DNA of 64,000 bases, taken from Myoxocephalus aenaeus. Its lineage: Eukaryota; Chordata; Actinopteri; Perciformes; Cottidae. The DNA lies in the NCBI GenBank assembly GCA_038501785.1, contig JBAMJR010000097.1, positions 6,872,501-6,936,500 of the forward strand, read 5' to 3'. Shown here one piece after another: positions 49,637 through 60,083 of this stretch. How positions within the stretch are numbered: the stretch's first letter is position 1; each line of letters starts with the position of its first letter. The position numbers were made by a program, and so were the translations under genes. The notes below the pieces were generated by a model. That model saw only the letters and a program-made list of their open reading frames with translations, made no database searches and was not told the origin of the DNA.

Positions 49637-50507
49637 TTAAAAGGTGCAATGTGTAGTTACCTGGCCATCTGCTACAAAAAAAGGGCAGCATTACATCTCT
49701 ACTACTGGGTTTATAGTCATCAATTATTTTAAATAAAAAAGCCTACAACTAACTAACAGCAGGAGAATATGCTAAATGTAACCTAAGTGCTGAGAGCCAG
49801 TCAAAATAACACTGCTGTGTAGTTTCCGTTAGCCATCTGTGTTTGTGCGCTTTGATAGTTAGTTTGTTGGATGAAGTCCAAAGTGGCTGAATTGAGAAAA
49901 CAACCAGCACCTGTCTATTGTCCTCCCGGCAGCCAGGAGACCACGCCGCCGGAAGGAGACCACTGTGCGGCTCCTGGAGACAGACGGACAACTCAAATTC
50001 TGCCAGCACAAACGCACAAATCACAGCGGATTGGCAAAGCACTGGGTCTAAGCAGCGTAACCAGTGTAGAATCCCAAGTGGGAAGTCAATGCGTCTGGGA
50101 TCTGACCCCCTGTCCTCTGGGGTCTGCACTGGCTGTTTTTAAGCTAACCGCTAACTGGGTGCACGTCACCTGGAGCTGCAGCACGCTCTGTGGTGGAGGG
50201 GAGGACGAGTCCTTTTCTTGTTTCTGCCATTTTGGATTATCCCAAAAACTGCGGACCATGTATGTATGTATTATGGACAAGCCCTCGGTGGAGCTTTACT
50301 TCTTTGTTCTCTGGACTGAGGGCAGACTGGCAAGCAGGTCGGGACCTTGCTGGTTCAGAGTAGATATCTCTGCAGCACAATACGTTGACATCTTGGGCAT
50401 CATGTCAAAGCTGTTACTTATTCACACTCTTTTGATAATGTTCGCTCTTTTTTGTGTGCAACTTTTATACTAAAATTCTGGCCAGATCTTACTGTACATG
50501 CAGCTTC
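49637..50507 (+). mobile_element. Non-autonomous DNA element, about 870 bp
   Basis: The left end reads TTAAAAGGTGCAATGTGTAG followed by CTGGCCA. The right end, near 50478-50507, reads CTGGCCAGATCTTACTGTAC then ATGCAGC and is a diverged inverted copy of the left. TTAAAGGTGCAATGTGTAG is a terminus I know from abundant fish repeats. The interior (CCGCCGGAAGGAGACCACTG and CCTCTGGGGTCTGCACTGGC) also resembles repeats common in percomorph genomes. The 200-codon plus frame at 49871-50473 lies wholly inside and matches no transposase I recognise, so it is probably not a gene. Superfamily is unknown; a TTAA left edge would suit piggyBac- or Kolobok-type insertion. Confidence 0.5.
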
Positions 50508-52963
50508 AGCTGCAGAAACAACTGTTGAATCTCAAGCAGCCGATATTCTTTTTTATTTTGTCTAATGGCTTGGAGACCTTACTGGGAGTGCAGGGGGTTG
50601 TAGATACACAGCATGCCTGAGAGTTTGGAAGAAGAGAAAGAGGAGAGCAGTTTGAGGCATAATTGCCAGCCACAGGCCTGCCAATGGCTTTCCGGCTGTG
50701 AGAGCGTGGAAGAGGTCTTGTTCTGACCGGAAAGGTCAGGAAAAAAACAACTCTTACAACAAGAAAAAAAAAAAAAGAAGAGAGTTTGGGAAGAACAAAT
50801 CTTGCATATGTAATGAAATCCCATCAGGCATTTGTATCAGTATTATGCACATATATTTGTACTTTTTAAAGAAGAAAAAAAAGAAGTTTTTCATAGAAAA
50901 TCCTTTTAAAGAGGGCTTTGCAGTCCTCGGTTGTAAATGATATCCGCTCTCAAAGTTCTGCATGGAAGCAGATGCTGTAATTGAGTGGAGACTTGATTTC
51001 TTGCACAGTCAAATTAGCTGAAGATGACCAGGCAGTGAACTGCAGAAGGTTTAATTTGCTGTGTTTACATCACTGGCAGAGCCGCTGTTTTGTTTGATTC
51101 ACTATGCTAATATAGACTCCTCTCAGATTACACACTAAGCACTGACACACTACACACAAACGGATGCACGCTATCTGCCTCTCCCAATGAACTTGCCCTA
51201 GGTGTCAAAATAAAATGAAGAATAAAATTGGATTATGAGTGCATGTGTATGTGCGTTGCATTAGGTACTGTGAGAAGGCTTTTGGCAATGCTTTCCTTGA
51301 CAGTATTAAACATTGGTTTTAATGATGCTTTTAATAAAACATAGGATTAAATAGTACTTTTGGGAGCTTATGTTTATGCTCTATCATATTTAAGAATCCA
51401 CTTTTAGGTTGATATGATTCTGCACACATCTTATTCCACTGAAGTCATATGGCAGCATGATTTGTTTTACATATTCCATCCTTTAAATGTTATTTTTACA
51501 CTTTTTGTGTGCCACAAAAAAGATATTTTCATGGGTGTTTATCCTACAAGCTCAGTCACTCAACTACAAAAGGCATCAAAAGAGTCCACAGAAAAATATG
51601 TATCACTGTGAATGAGTAGCGGAAACAGTGTCTTGCCAGATCACATGAATACAACATCCCCAAGGTAGACATCACATAGTCACACAGTCGCATCAGAACG
51701 GGACTGCGGGAAAGAAAATAAACCTCCAGTCATGCTGGACCTGCACTTTACATTGCAAAAACTAAAGTAAAAAATGTTAATTATTACTTTTATTTTCGGT
51801 TTAGGAAGCATGTTTTAGCTAATCTGCATCTACATCAATATGTTTAATTCAATACAAAGAAAAAAAGAGTGCATTTTCCTGGGCATTTGACTCACTCAGA
51901 TCTGGTGTTTATGTTTCACTTTTTGCCCTGCTATCTGATCTGAGCTCAACAGCGAGCCCGCACATCCCCTGATTTGCTTGTGTTGCAGATGGAACCATTT
52001 TGCTGTACATGTTGGTTGACCTTTTCGACCAAATGAAAAGAACATTTCCCTCTCTGCAGACGATTGTTCCAGATTTGATCGGAATCATCGAGGCGATTTC
52101 AGACAACCCTCAAGGTTGTCTGCTCGTGGGTCCATTGGTTTCTATTTGTGTCGGCAAGCAGCTACAACCGTTCTTATAACTCCCTCCTGCGATCTGACAA
52201 GAGTTCATCCTGTTGTTACTGGCAAGATTACTGGGAACTGAAAATGAAACACTGCAGGAAAATAGATATATTTTGTTGGATTCATTCGTACACTTTGTAT
52301 AGACACGTTGTAAGGTTCTGTCCAATTGTGAAGATACCGTATCTTCATCCATGATAGTCAGTGGAGTATATGTATTACATTTACTCATAGTGAGTACTAT
52401 GTATTACATGTCGAACTATTTTCTGTAATGCACTAATTAGATTAATTTTATATTACAACATATCCCATCCAAAGGTTCAGATGATATCTTATAAAAAAGT
52501 GTTATCTTTCACTTACAGTCTTTTCAAAATAAAACTTCCCTCTTCACAGGAAACAATTTAGGTTTAGGCAACAAAACTACTTGGTTAGGTTTAGGAAAAT
52601 ATCATGGTTTTGGTTAAAATAAATACAAAAGTGGCATTTAAGTACTGAAGTTAAGTGACAGATACAACATTGACTTATCCGTGGTCTCACAGGTGAAATA
52701 TCCGCCTTTTGTAATCTTTATACCTCCAAATTCATGATCATGTAAATTACATTCATTTCATTGGATATCTAAGAATTACAGCAAATATTTTTTTGTAACT
52801 ATCTACGAATGCTGTTTGAGAACAGCCTGCATAAAAAGACAGATCTCCAGGCACAGAGGTGTACATGAAAGTGTACATAAAGTGTAATCCTTGTGGTATA
52901 GGTGTGATTTTGCTAAATGCACAACAATTGAGTACACACATATCCCTTGCTATATGTTTTGAC
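50508..52963. other. Unique non-coding DNA with a repeat fragment
   Basis: AT-rich sequence with A-runs near 50763 and 50873. No gene is recognised. A fragment of a common fish interspersed repeat is at about 52540-52700. Confidence 0.6.
52540..52700. mobile_element. Fragment of a common teleost interspersed repeat
   Basis: The words TTTAGGCAACAAAACTACTT, GGTTAGGTTTAGGAAAATAT and CATGGTTTTGGTTAAAATA appear in order. Together they match my memory of a repeat abundant in percomorph fish. Ends, class and target duplications cannot be defined from this copy. Confidence 0.4.
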
Positions 52964-53159
52964 TAGTGCTGTCATATTAGCGCGTTATTAACGGCGTTAA
53001 CGCAAACCAATTTTAACGCCGTCAATTTTATTAACGGCGTTAACGCATTTTTATTTTTTTCTCGCGAGCGCCACGCCGGATGTAGCTCAACCGGAAGCAA
53101 AACAATAGGCACGCCGTCTGGGCTTGGAAGCTAGGCTAACGTTACGGTTTGAAATGAAT

Positions 53160-53172
53160 GAATGGTGAGCGC
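53160..53172. repeat. Target-site duplication, left copy
   Basis: GAATGGTGAGCGC, identical to 53336-53348, brackets the LINE fragment and proves its insertion into the pre-existing hAT element. Confidence 0.9.
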
Positions 53173-53335
53173 TGGAGGGATTATATCGCCCGGCTGGCAT
53201 TGGAACGCCTCGGGATCCCCCAGGATGAGCTGGAAAGTGTTGCGGGTGAGAGGGAAGCCTGGGTCGGTCTGCTGAACCTGCTGCCACCGCGACCCGACCC
53301 CGGATAAGCGGCCGAAAATGGATGGATGGATGGAT
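53173..53335 (+). mobile_element. 5'-truncated LINE 3' end nested in the hAT
   Basis: A 163-bp fragment runs from the last 44 codons of an open frame (WRDYIARLALERLGIP at its start, LLPPRPDPG then TAA at 53305-53307) through a short 3' untranslated part (GCGGCCGAAA) into an (ATGG)n tail. It is flanked by identical 13-bp duplications at 53160-53172 and 53336-53348. Severe 5' truncation, a simple tandem tail and a duplication of this size are hallmarks of target-primed reverse transcription. The tail and C-terminal sequence fit fish RTE/Rex3-type LINEs, from memory. The uninterrupted codons and perfect duplication suggest a fairly young insertion. Confidence 0.85.
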
Positions 53336-53348
53336 GAATGGTGAGCGC
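53336..53348. repeat. Target-site duplication, right copy
   Basis: GAATGGTGAGCGC directly follows the (ATGG)n tail and matches 53160-53172 exactly. Confidence 0.9.
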
Positions 53349-53389
53349 GATACGGCAAAATGAATGATAAGACGCTAATGAATGGAAAG

Positions 53390-53733
53390 TTTACTTTCAA
53401 AAAGTTGTCAGATGGTTCCCTTGACAAGACCAAAGTTGTATGTGCATTTGTCATTGTGAACTGAGCTATCAAGTAGCCTATCCAGTCTGAAATACCACTT
53501 GATGGCCAAGCACACAGCTGATGCTAACTCTGCGCCCCCTCGTCATAGCAGACAAGAATGGATGACTTCAGAAACACATGGACACCACAACGAAGAACAA
53601 ACGTATTGCAGCCATAGCTAAATGGGTGGCTACTGCGTGTAGGCCTGTTAACGTTGTGGAGGACGAGGGTCTAGCTGATATAATACACATCGCATCCAAC
53701 GACAGGACCTACGAATTGCCTTCGAGAGCCTGA
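53390..53733 (+). pseudogene. Broken BED-finger hAT transposase, N-terminal part
   Basis: Three frames carry consecutive pieces of one protein. At 53390 FTFKKLSDGSLDKTKVVC fits the start of a BED zinc finger with its first Cys. At 53490 KYHLMAKHTADA supplies the His-x4-His pair (His codons 53496 and 53511). From 53581 a third frame reads 50 codons, including RIAAIAKWVATACRPVNVVE and LPSRA, the segment that follows the finger in ZBED1-like transposases, then TGA (53731). Two frameshifts and loss of the catalytic and hATC parts make it a pseudogene. In live elements the BED finger binds transposon DNA. Confidence 0.85.
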
Positions 53734-53746
53734 CTGCTATGTTCAC

Positions 53747-53750
<4 letters not shown>

Positions 53751-53804
<54 letters not shown>
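53751..53804. repeat. (CT)n microsatellite inside the hAT, 54 bp
   Basis: Pure CT repeat just after the transposase fragment's stop codon; probably grew after the internal deletion. Confidence 0.97.
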
Positions 53805-53805
<1 letters not shown>

Positions 53806-53807
<2 letters not shown>

Positions 53808-53895
53808 GCCCTTGTTTACCTGAAATGTGCACTTTATAATTTTATTTTGTAAACCCTTGTTTACCTGAAATGTGCACTTTATAATTGTATTTTGT
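53806..53895. repeat. Tandem duplication, 2 x 45 bp
   Basis: Two adjacent 45-bp units (53806-53850 and 53851-53895) match at 43 of 45 positions; both contain CCTGAAATGTGCACTTTATA. They lie in the 3' untranslated part of the hAT element, upstream of an AATAAAATAAAA polyadenylation-like signal near 53922. Confidence 0.92.
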
Positions 53896-56140
53896 ACCGC
53901 CCTGTTTGGCAGTTGTTTTTCAATAAAATAAAACATTTGCATAAAGCAAGCCAATCCACTTTTTCATGTTGATAAGAGCATTAAAATGAAGAAAAAAGAA
54001 ATTGCGATTAATTGCGATTAATCGCGAGTTAACTATGACATAAATGCGATTAATCGCGATTAAATATTTTAATCGTTTGACAGCACTAGTTTTGAAAAAT
54101 GGATACTGCTAGGCTGTATTTGTTTTATTAGGAGATAATTTCTAATTGCATATTCTAGATTAAGAGTGTGTTTGATTCACTTTTCCCCAGGACCTTAAAC
54201 ACTGTAAGTTTAAATCATTAAGTACCACCTGCATAGCAAGTACATTAATATAAGGTAATAATTGTGGTGGCTTTTTAAAGGGTAGAAACTAAAAGATGGA
54301 CCAACAACTGAAAAGAGCAGTGTGACCTGAAACCGCTATCTGTCTGTGTTACGCACAACGACTTAAATGTAGTAGCAGATGAGGTCATGTGCAAACTGCC
54401 ACTAATGTTCCTCAATGGCGCTTTTGTTCAGTGACCCTCCACTCAAGTTGTAAGCTTACTTCCTCCGCAGAGTGTTAAGATTGTGAGATGGGACATTTCG
54501 ACATTTCTTAAAATCCTAATGGGTTCGGCGCTGGGGGGAAAAAGGGTGAAACCTAATTGGAATAGACTTTTCCACCTCTAAATTTTAATGAACTGCTGGG
54601 CTGAATGTCTCTTATTAGGTGAAATTGGCCATTAGCATTTTAAATGACCAGCTATCTTCATTATAATCAGGGTGAGATGCATTTCTGTGCTGGGGATCTA
54701 TTGATTGCTCGGCAATGTCAAAGTCTGCATGAAGACGTAGAGGCAGACTGCGTGTGACAGGCTCTGGCCCAAGCTGAAAGAGGATCTGTGCAGCAGTCGG
54801 AGGCAAAAGGGAATAATCCGTTTTGCACACTTTCAAATAATTACAGTAATATGAAGATAATTACAGTGGAGGGAATGCATCTTTATCATGGGACAAACAT
54901 GTCCTATACTGTAATTTAATTCACGCTTCCTGTGAAAATAATCACTCATTGTGATTACATAGAGTGGATATGACACAGTTGTAATTGTGTTTCTGCTCTT
55001 CTGTACAAGAGGCAGGGATTTTAAATCGGTGGCTTCTATATTTTACTACATCAAACCGAATGCTATGTGTTTGAGGATTCAGCAGAAATGTTTATTATTA
55101 AGCATTTTTGCATATATATATATAGATGCAGGGATGACAGTGGATGACATGCATCAAGAGCTTTTTACTAATTACTTTGACTGTATTATGATATATTGCG
55201 GTTTCTGTGTCACCCTATACATTTAGGCACAGTTCATATTTGACAGGGCCTTTTTAACTGCTTGCCTTTTGAAAAAGGAAGGAAACGTTTCAAATACAGC
55301 AGCACGTAGTCATCTGCTGTGTGATTTCTGTTGCCACTCTCTCATAACCATAATGAAAAAAGTGCTACTTATTTCAGTCAGCTTTCAAAGTACTAGTGAT
55401 AAGAGAATGATTATGTTATTGAATGCATAATAAATACTCATTTCATGAAAGTCTTTGTTTAACAATCTCTTGATGATTCTTTTTTATTAGGGTAGTTTAC
55501 AATTTTCCCACTTCTCAAAATTACCCAGAGTTTCACTGATAGCTTTGACAGTTTTTCAATTTTTTACTCAAAGCACCCCGAGCAAATATTTGAAAGCCTT
55601 TCAGACTAAAGCAAACTTGAAACCAAAGTTGGCAAACATTTGCAGTATATATCACCCAGACCTCATATACAGTCACACTCACATGTGCCCCTAGCTCATT
55701 ATCAACCTCTGAGCCCAAAGTATGATCGCAATAATCTCACTTTAATTTGAGTTATATTGCAAAAAGGAGGGGCTGAATAATTAGATTGTCCTACTTGGAG
55801 TGGGGAGAGTTGTTGGCCAGTGTTTGAGAATACTTCCAGATGGTGTTGAGCCGGCAGACTGGCACTGTGGTAAAGCTGGGGACCCCCTCCCTCAGACAGC
55901 ATGCCCTCACCCCTCCACCCTCCTCTCCATATTTTCGTTTCCAATCTCACTATTCCTGCTCCTCGCTGCCCTCCTGATTTCCTTCTCCCATCTCTCCCTC
56001 CACATCGCATTGTCGCCTCTCACCCCGTCCTCCCCTCCTCGCCCAGCCCCTTTACCCCTCCCTACCTCCTCAACATCTATTTGCTTATCTAAACAGGTCT
56101 TGCAGTGTGTTGCCCCACCACAAAGCCATAACCAAAGCAG

Positions 56141-56158
56141 CCCCCCCCCCCCCCCCCC
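56141..56158. repeat. Poly-C run, 18 bases
   Basis: Eighteen consecutive C, then GCCCTCCCCCAGCC. The complementary strand is quadruplex-prone. Confidence 0.95.
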
Positions 56159-56291
56159 GCCCTCCCCCAGCCTCCTCTCTGTCCTACGGGGGACGACAGA
56201 GCCCTGCCCTGCGATTACACTGGGGGCGCGGGGTTAGAATACAGCCCTGAGGGCCGGCAGCTGTCAATTAGTGATAACTGCCGAGAAAGAG

Positions 56292-56366
56292 ACACACACA
56301 CGCGTGTGCGCACACACGCGCCCCCCCCCACCCCACATCACACACACACACACACACACACACACC
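56292..56366. repeat. Alternating CA/CG tract and (CA)n, Z-DNA-prone
   Basis: CACACACACGCGTGTGCGCA is followed by CACACGCG, nine C, CACCCC and then a pure (CA)n to 56365. Alternating purine-pyrimidine DNA with CG steps is the classic Z-forming sequence. Confidence 0.85.
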
Positions 56367-57210
56367 CCTTTGCTCCTTCGTTAATCAGGGGGCCATCACC
56401 TAGCAACGGTCCTGAAGAAGTCCTCAATGGGGATGCCTGGTGAGAGGCACACACAGAAATGAGGATGACGTGGAGTGAGGGATGGAGAGAGAATGATGAG
56501 AGATAGAGGGGGGTAGATGGAAAGAGGATAATGAAACCTCTTCAGAGGACATTTTGACGCAAGACAGCCACCTTCCTCGGGAAGATTCAATGTTATTTAC
56601 ACCGCCCTACATATCTACAGGTGTTCCTGTAACCTCCTTTGAAGATTTGTTACTGTGTTAATAAACTTTTCCCCCCTGTTAATACCGCACCTGACGATCG
56701 AGGTGTCGTAATATGCATGAAAATGAAACGTGTCTCAATCAGGGAAGGTTTTTGAGGGAAGAGCACACAAACAGTTTCATTGAAAGAAAGGGATGGCCTG
56801 CTCTTTAATGCATTCATTTCATCAGCCAACCTCATTGCCTTGTTCCTCCAGGCGAGTTCGCTTCTCTCGCAAACACATTAATATGAGGTGAATATGACTG
56901 CTGCATACCGTAGACCCCCCACCCCCCAACCACCACTGCCGCCACCACCTCTGTTTGACAGAGTGGCAGCCCATAGAGCCATGAACAGGTGATAAATCCT
57001 TGTCAGGTTTTATTAAAACCCAGCCAGGCCAAACAGAACACCTCATATTGAGCTGTAATACCCAAGGAGACACTGTATGAGAGCGAGGGAGAGCCTTCCT
57101 GTTTGGTATGCTCTCCAGCAGTGAACTACTGTCTCTTCTCTGATGTCATTAAAGTGAAGGTGGAGGAGGAATAAACCCTTCTAAGAACACACAGGAACCC
57201 CCCAACCCCT

Positions 57211-57222
57211 CACACACACACA

Positions 57223-57292
<70 letters not shown>
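57211..57292. repeat. (CA)n microsatellite, about 82 bp
   Basis: CA repeat with one CT interruption near 57223. Confidence 0.98.
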
Positions 57293-57293
<1 letters not shown>

Positions 57294-57492
57294 CTCTGCC
57301 CCCTGCTGGTTTGCAAGACCAGGGGACATGTTGCCAACACTTCCTCTTAAATCCTCACTTCTAGAAATGATGATAGGGCACTGAAATGAAAGCTGTGTCA
57401 CTGTACAGAAAAGGCAAGTCTCAATTAAAACGAAAAGTCACCCTTTAATAAGAAGATATGCTTGTAGGAAAAAAAGGAAACAGGAAACATGC

Positions 57493-57584
57493 ACTTTATT
57501 AATCCCCTTGGGGAAATTCTTCTCTGCATTTGACCCATCCCTGGATAGGGAGCAGTGGGCAGCCCTGAGAGGCGCCCGGGGAGA
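57493..57584 (-). mobile_element. 3' fragment of the tRNA-derived SINE
   Basis: Read on the minus strand it gives CTCCCCGGGCGCC, then GCCCACTGCTCCC, then GGGATGGGTCAAATGCAGAG and AATTTCCCC...GGATTAATAAAG. This matches the core-to-tail half of the SINE at 19780-20024, with an almost identical tail. The tRNA-related head is missing, so the copy is 5'-truncated. Confidence 0.8.
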
Positions 57585-58670
57585 AAAGCCTTTTTCATGA
57601 AGCTGACCTCAGTGTATGCGTAAATTGGTCCCTGAAAAACGTATTTCCGATTAAAAAATAGGAAGAGATGATCCTCATATGCAGACGTGTGTATAGAGAT
57701 ACACTCCTCTCTTCCACACACACAAACACGCCACATGGATTACACCATAAAAGACCAAACACCTCTGGAGACCAATTTATGTGTTTCTTTAAATATTATA
57801 TTTCCCTTCTCCTCCCTGAGAGGTGTTTTTCACAGTCGACCTCTCAGCAGGTCAACCTGCTGAATGGACAACAATAGAAATCATCACTTTGCTCATTATT
57901 TATTTACCTGGCAGAGGAGCACTTTTGAGACAATTAATCAAGTCAGTGAAAGATTTATAAGCTGCTTGACCGGAGCGCTCAGACAGTAAATGGGGCAGGT
58001 TGTCAAATACGGGGAGTGATCTGTGCAAACCAATTACTCTGTCATGTCATGACGACCCAAATAACCCAAGCCGGGGGTTGTTGAAAAATATGAAGCCGAA
58101 AGTATGCCTGTGATGCCTACGGTGTTAGCTTAGTGTTGGGGCAGCAGACTGGACACTGTCATCACTCTGCAGGGAGGAAAAAAGCAACCCACTCACTTGA
58201 AGAATGCTTTTCCTTGAACATAAGGACACACACATACTTGTATGTGCGCCTCATAGAGTCAGATGCAGAAAGTCGCACACTCACATGTGCGATACTGAAC
58301 AATACCTCAACAGTGCTGACAGTACACATGGCTTCACAACCGAGTGCACACACCGTATGTAAAGGCTTGTGTCATCTCAGCACATTTCAGCAGCACTGTC
58401 TGAAAGGAGATCGCCACGCTCCTTTGCTCCCTCCCCTCTTTTTTTCTTCTTCTCACAGTCCCTTTTTCTGTCTCCTTCTCCCTCCTCTGTGTCTTTGCCC
58501 TTCATGACCAAGCTGTTGGGTGGTCCGCCTGACCGCGCTGACCCTTTGCGCTTGGGCTGACGTAAATTTGCTAATGGTTCGCGTCTTGCTCCTCCTGTGA
58601 CAGGCCCTTTCTGTGCTCAGCTGATGTGAGCCTGTGCTTCTGCAGAGGTAGAGTGGTCTGCTGGGAGCCG

Positions 58671-58722
58671 TGCGTGCGTGTGTGTGTGTGTGTGTGTTCG
58701 TGTGTGTGTGTGTGTGTGTGTG
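58671..58722. repeat. (GT)n microsatellite, interrupted, about 52 bp
   Basis: GT repeat beginning GTGCGTGCGTGTG with one TTCG interruption near 58698. Confidence 0.95.
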
Positions 58723-58872
58723 TTTAGACGAGATGGGGGATATTTGGGAATATTGCTGTACTTCCAGTGCTGCCTGAAGACAAGTGTTGAAACACAGATT
58801 CAACAACAGTGCAGCACACATGTACAGATGCTGCTCTGGGCCACTGACACACATATCAGTCACGTTCTAATA

Positions 58873-58874
<2 letters not shown>

Positions 58875-58954
<80 letters not shown>
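58875..58954. repeat. (GT)n microsatellite, 80 bp
   Basis: Pure GT repeat on the plus strand, then TTGTGAGTAC. Confidence 0.98.
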
Positions 58955-58957
<3 letters not shown>

Positions 58958-60048
58958 TGAGTACAATCTATTTTTTTTTAAACCTTACAAATGTTCCTGT
59001 CCAACTGACTTGCTTGATTTCCATTTATGGCATCTGAGAAAATGTGTCAAATTAATTGTGACCTTTCTTTTAGAAACTGTAATATTGTGGCCATGCCTAC
59101 GTTTTAAAGCCCTGTGGGGGCTATAACTTTACTGTTTACTTTAGTTCACTATATCATAATACAAAATATTATATATATATATGTACATCTTTTGTGCTGA
59201 AGAACTGGAGTGAGCCATATGCACTTGGTTAGTGGTAAGCATAACCTGACACTCATTTCAACTGTAATAAATAAGCTATTATTGTGATTCTGAGGCAGCC
59301 AATACTTCGAGACTGTCAGTGAGGGATTTATTCTGTGTGTTGACATCCAACATTCACAGTAGATGTCTGCAGAGTAAACCACAAGATAAGGTGATACGTT
59401 TGAAACTGTATGGTGGTTATGGAATTTACACACACAAAAAAAGGCAGAACGCTTTTTCATTATACTGAACACGAAAGTGTTTTGCTATGTGCAGTTCTCA
59501 CATAATTACCATTTTATCTTGTGCTGCCCTGGTAAACACATGTAAAACCAAGGCTATAAGGAGATTGTTACCCTGTCTTATCATCATTATGCTATAGCTC
59601 TCACAGCTGGAAGGTCTTAGGAAATCTCGGCATAACTGCGTTGAATGGTGTTCGCTTTCAGTTGTGAAAACTGTTTGCTCCCCACCTAAAAATAACAAAA
59701 AGAGAGAGAGAGAGGACAGGAATTGATTCACCGTTCCTTGCTGTAATTCAGTCATCCATTTACTGTAAATACACAGCTGGAAAAAGGCAAAGCGCTGGGC
59801 AAACTATGATGTTTGAACTGCCAAATTAAAAAGAAATCTTACAGCATGGTTCCTATGATACGCAAGAGAGTATACCCTCTGCATGGTTCCTCTCTTAATC
59901 TCTTCGTATACTTCACCCTCCCTTTATAAACACTGCAATCAGCGCATCTCTCAGTCTTGCCATGTCTAACCCCACAAACCAAAAGCAGATCACGTAAAAC
60001 TATGTTTTACAGCCAGGGTTCAAGGAGAAGTACAGGGATGCGGTGGAG

Positions 60049-60049
<1 letters not shown>

Positions 60050-60081
<32 letters not shown>
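60050..60081. repeat. (CTG)10 trinucleotide repeat
   Basis: Ten perfect CTG units plus two bases. The minus strand reads (CAG)n and gives a poly-Ser run in the frame at 60007-60213, which has no other protein features. CTG/CAG repeats form hairpins and can expand. Confidence 0.97.

Positions 60082-60083
<2 letters not shown>

Larger units (their letters stand above)
52964..54088 (+). mobile_element. hAT transposon, 1125 bp, internally deleted
   Basis: The ends are perfect 11-bp inverted repeats, TAGTGCTGTCA (52964-52974) and TGACAGCACTA (54078-54088). They are flanked by 8-bp duplications GTTTTGAC (52956-52963) and GTTTTGAA (54089-54096), 7 of 8 identical, the size expected for hAT. Subterminal repeats are clear: TTAACGGCGTTAACGC-type words on the left and repeated GCGATTAA on the right. 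Inside are a broken BED-finger transposase, a (CT)n array, a 45-bp tandem duplication and a later LINE insertion. Most of the transposase catalytic region is absent, so the copy is non-autonomous. This terminus is common in fish ZBED-like hAT (Ac group) elements. Confidence 0.9.
54089..57210. other. Unique non-coding DNA, pyrimidine-rich near 56 kb
   Basis: No gene is recognised. From 55880 to 56220 the plus strand is strongly C/T-rich, and overlapping frames there are low-complexity Pro/Ser sequence. A poly-C run is at 56141-56158 and Z-DNA-prone sequence at 56292-56366. A short TATATA run lies near 55113. Confidence 0.6.
57585..60049. other. Unique non-coding DNA with two GT arrays
   Basis: Apart from the GT arrays at 58671-58722 and 58875-58954, no gene or transposon is recognised. 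Frames that span the arrays are artefacts. A short TATATA run is at 59170-59181. Confidence 0.62.

Noticed and set aside
49871..50473. 200-codon open frame as a gene
   Set aside because: It lies entirely inside a repeat element, has no domain or signal features I recognise, and its Cys/Ser/Pro-rich sequence fits GC-richer repeat DNA read by chance.
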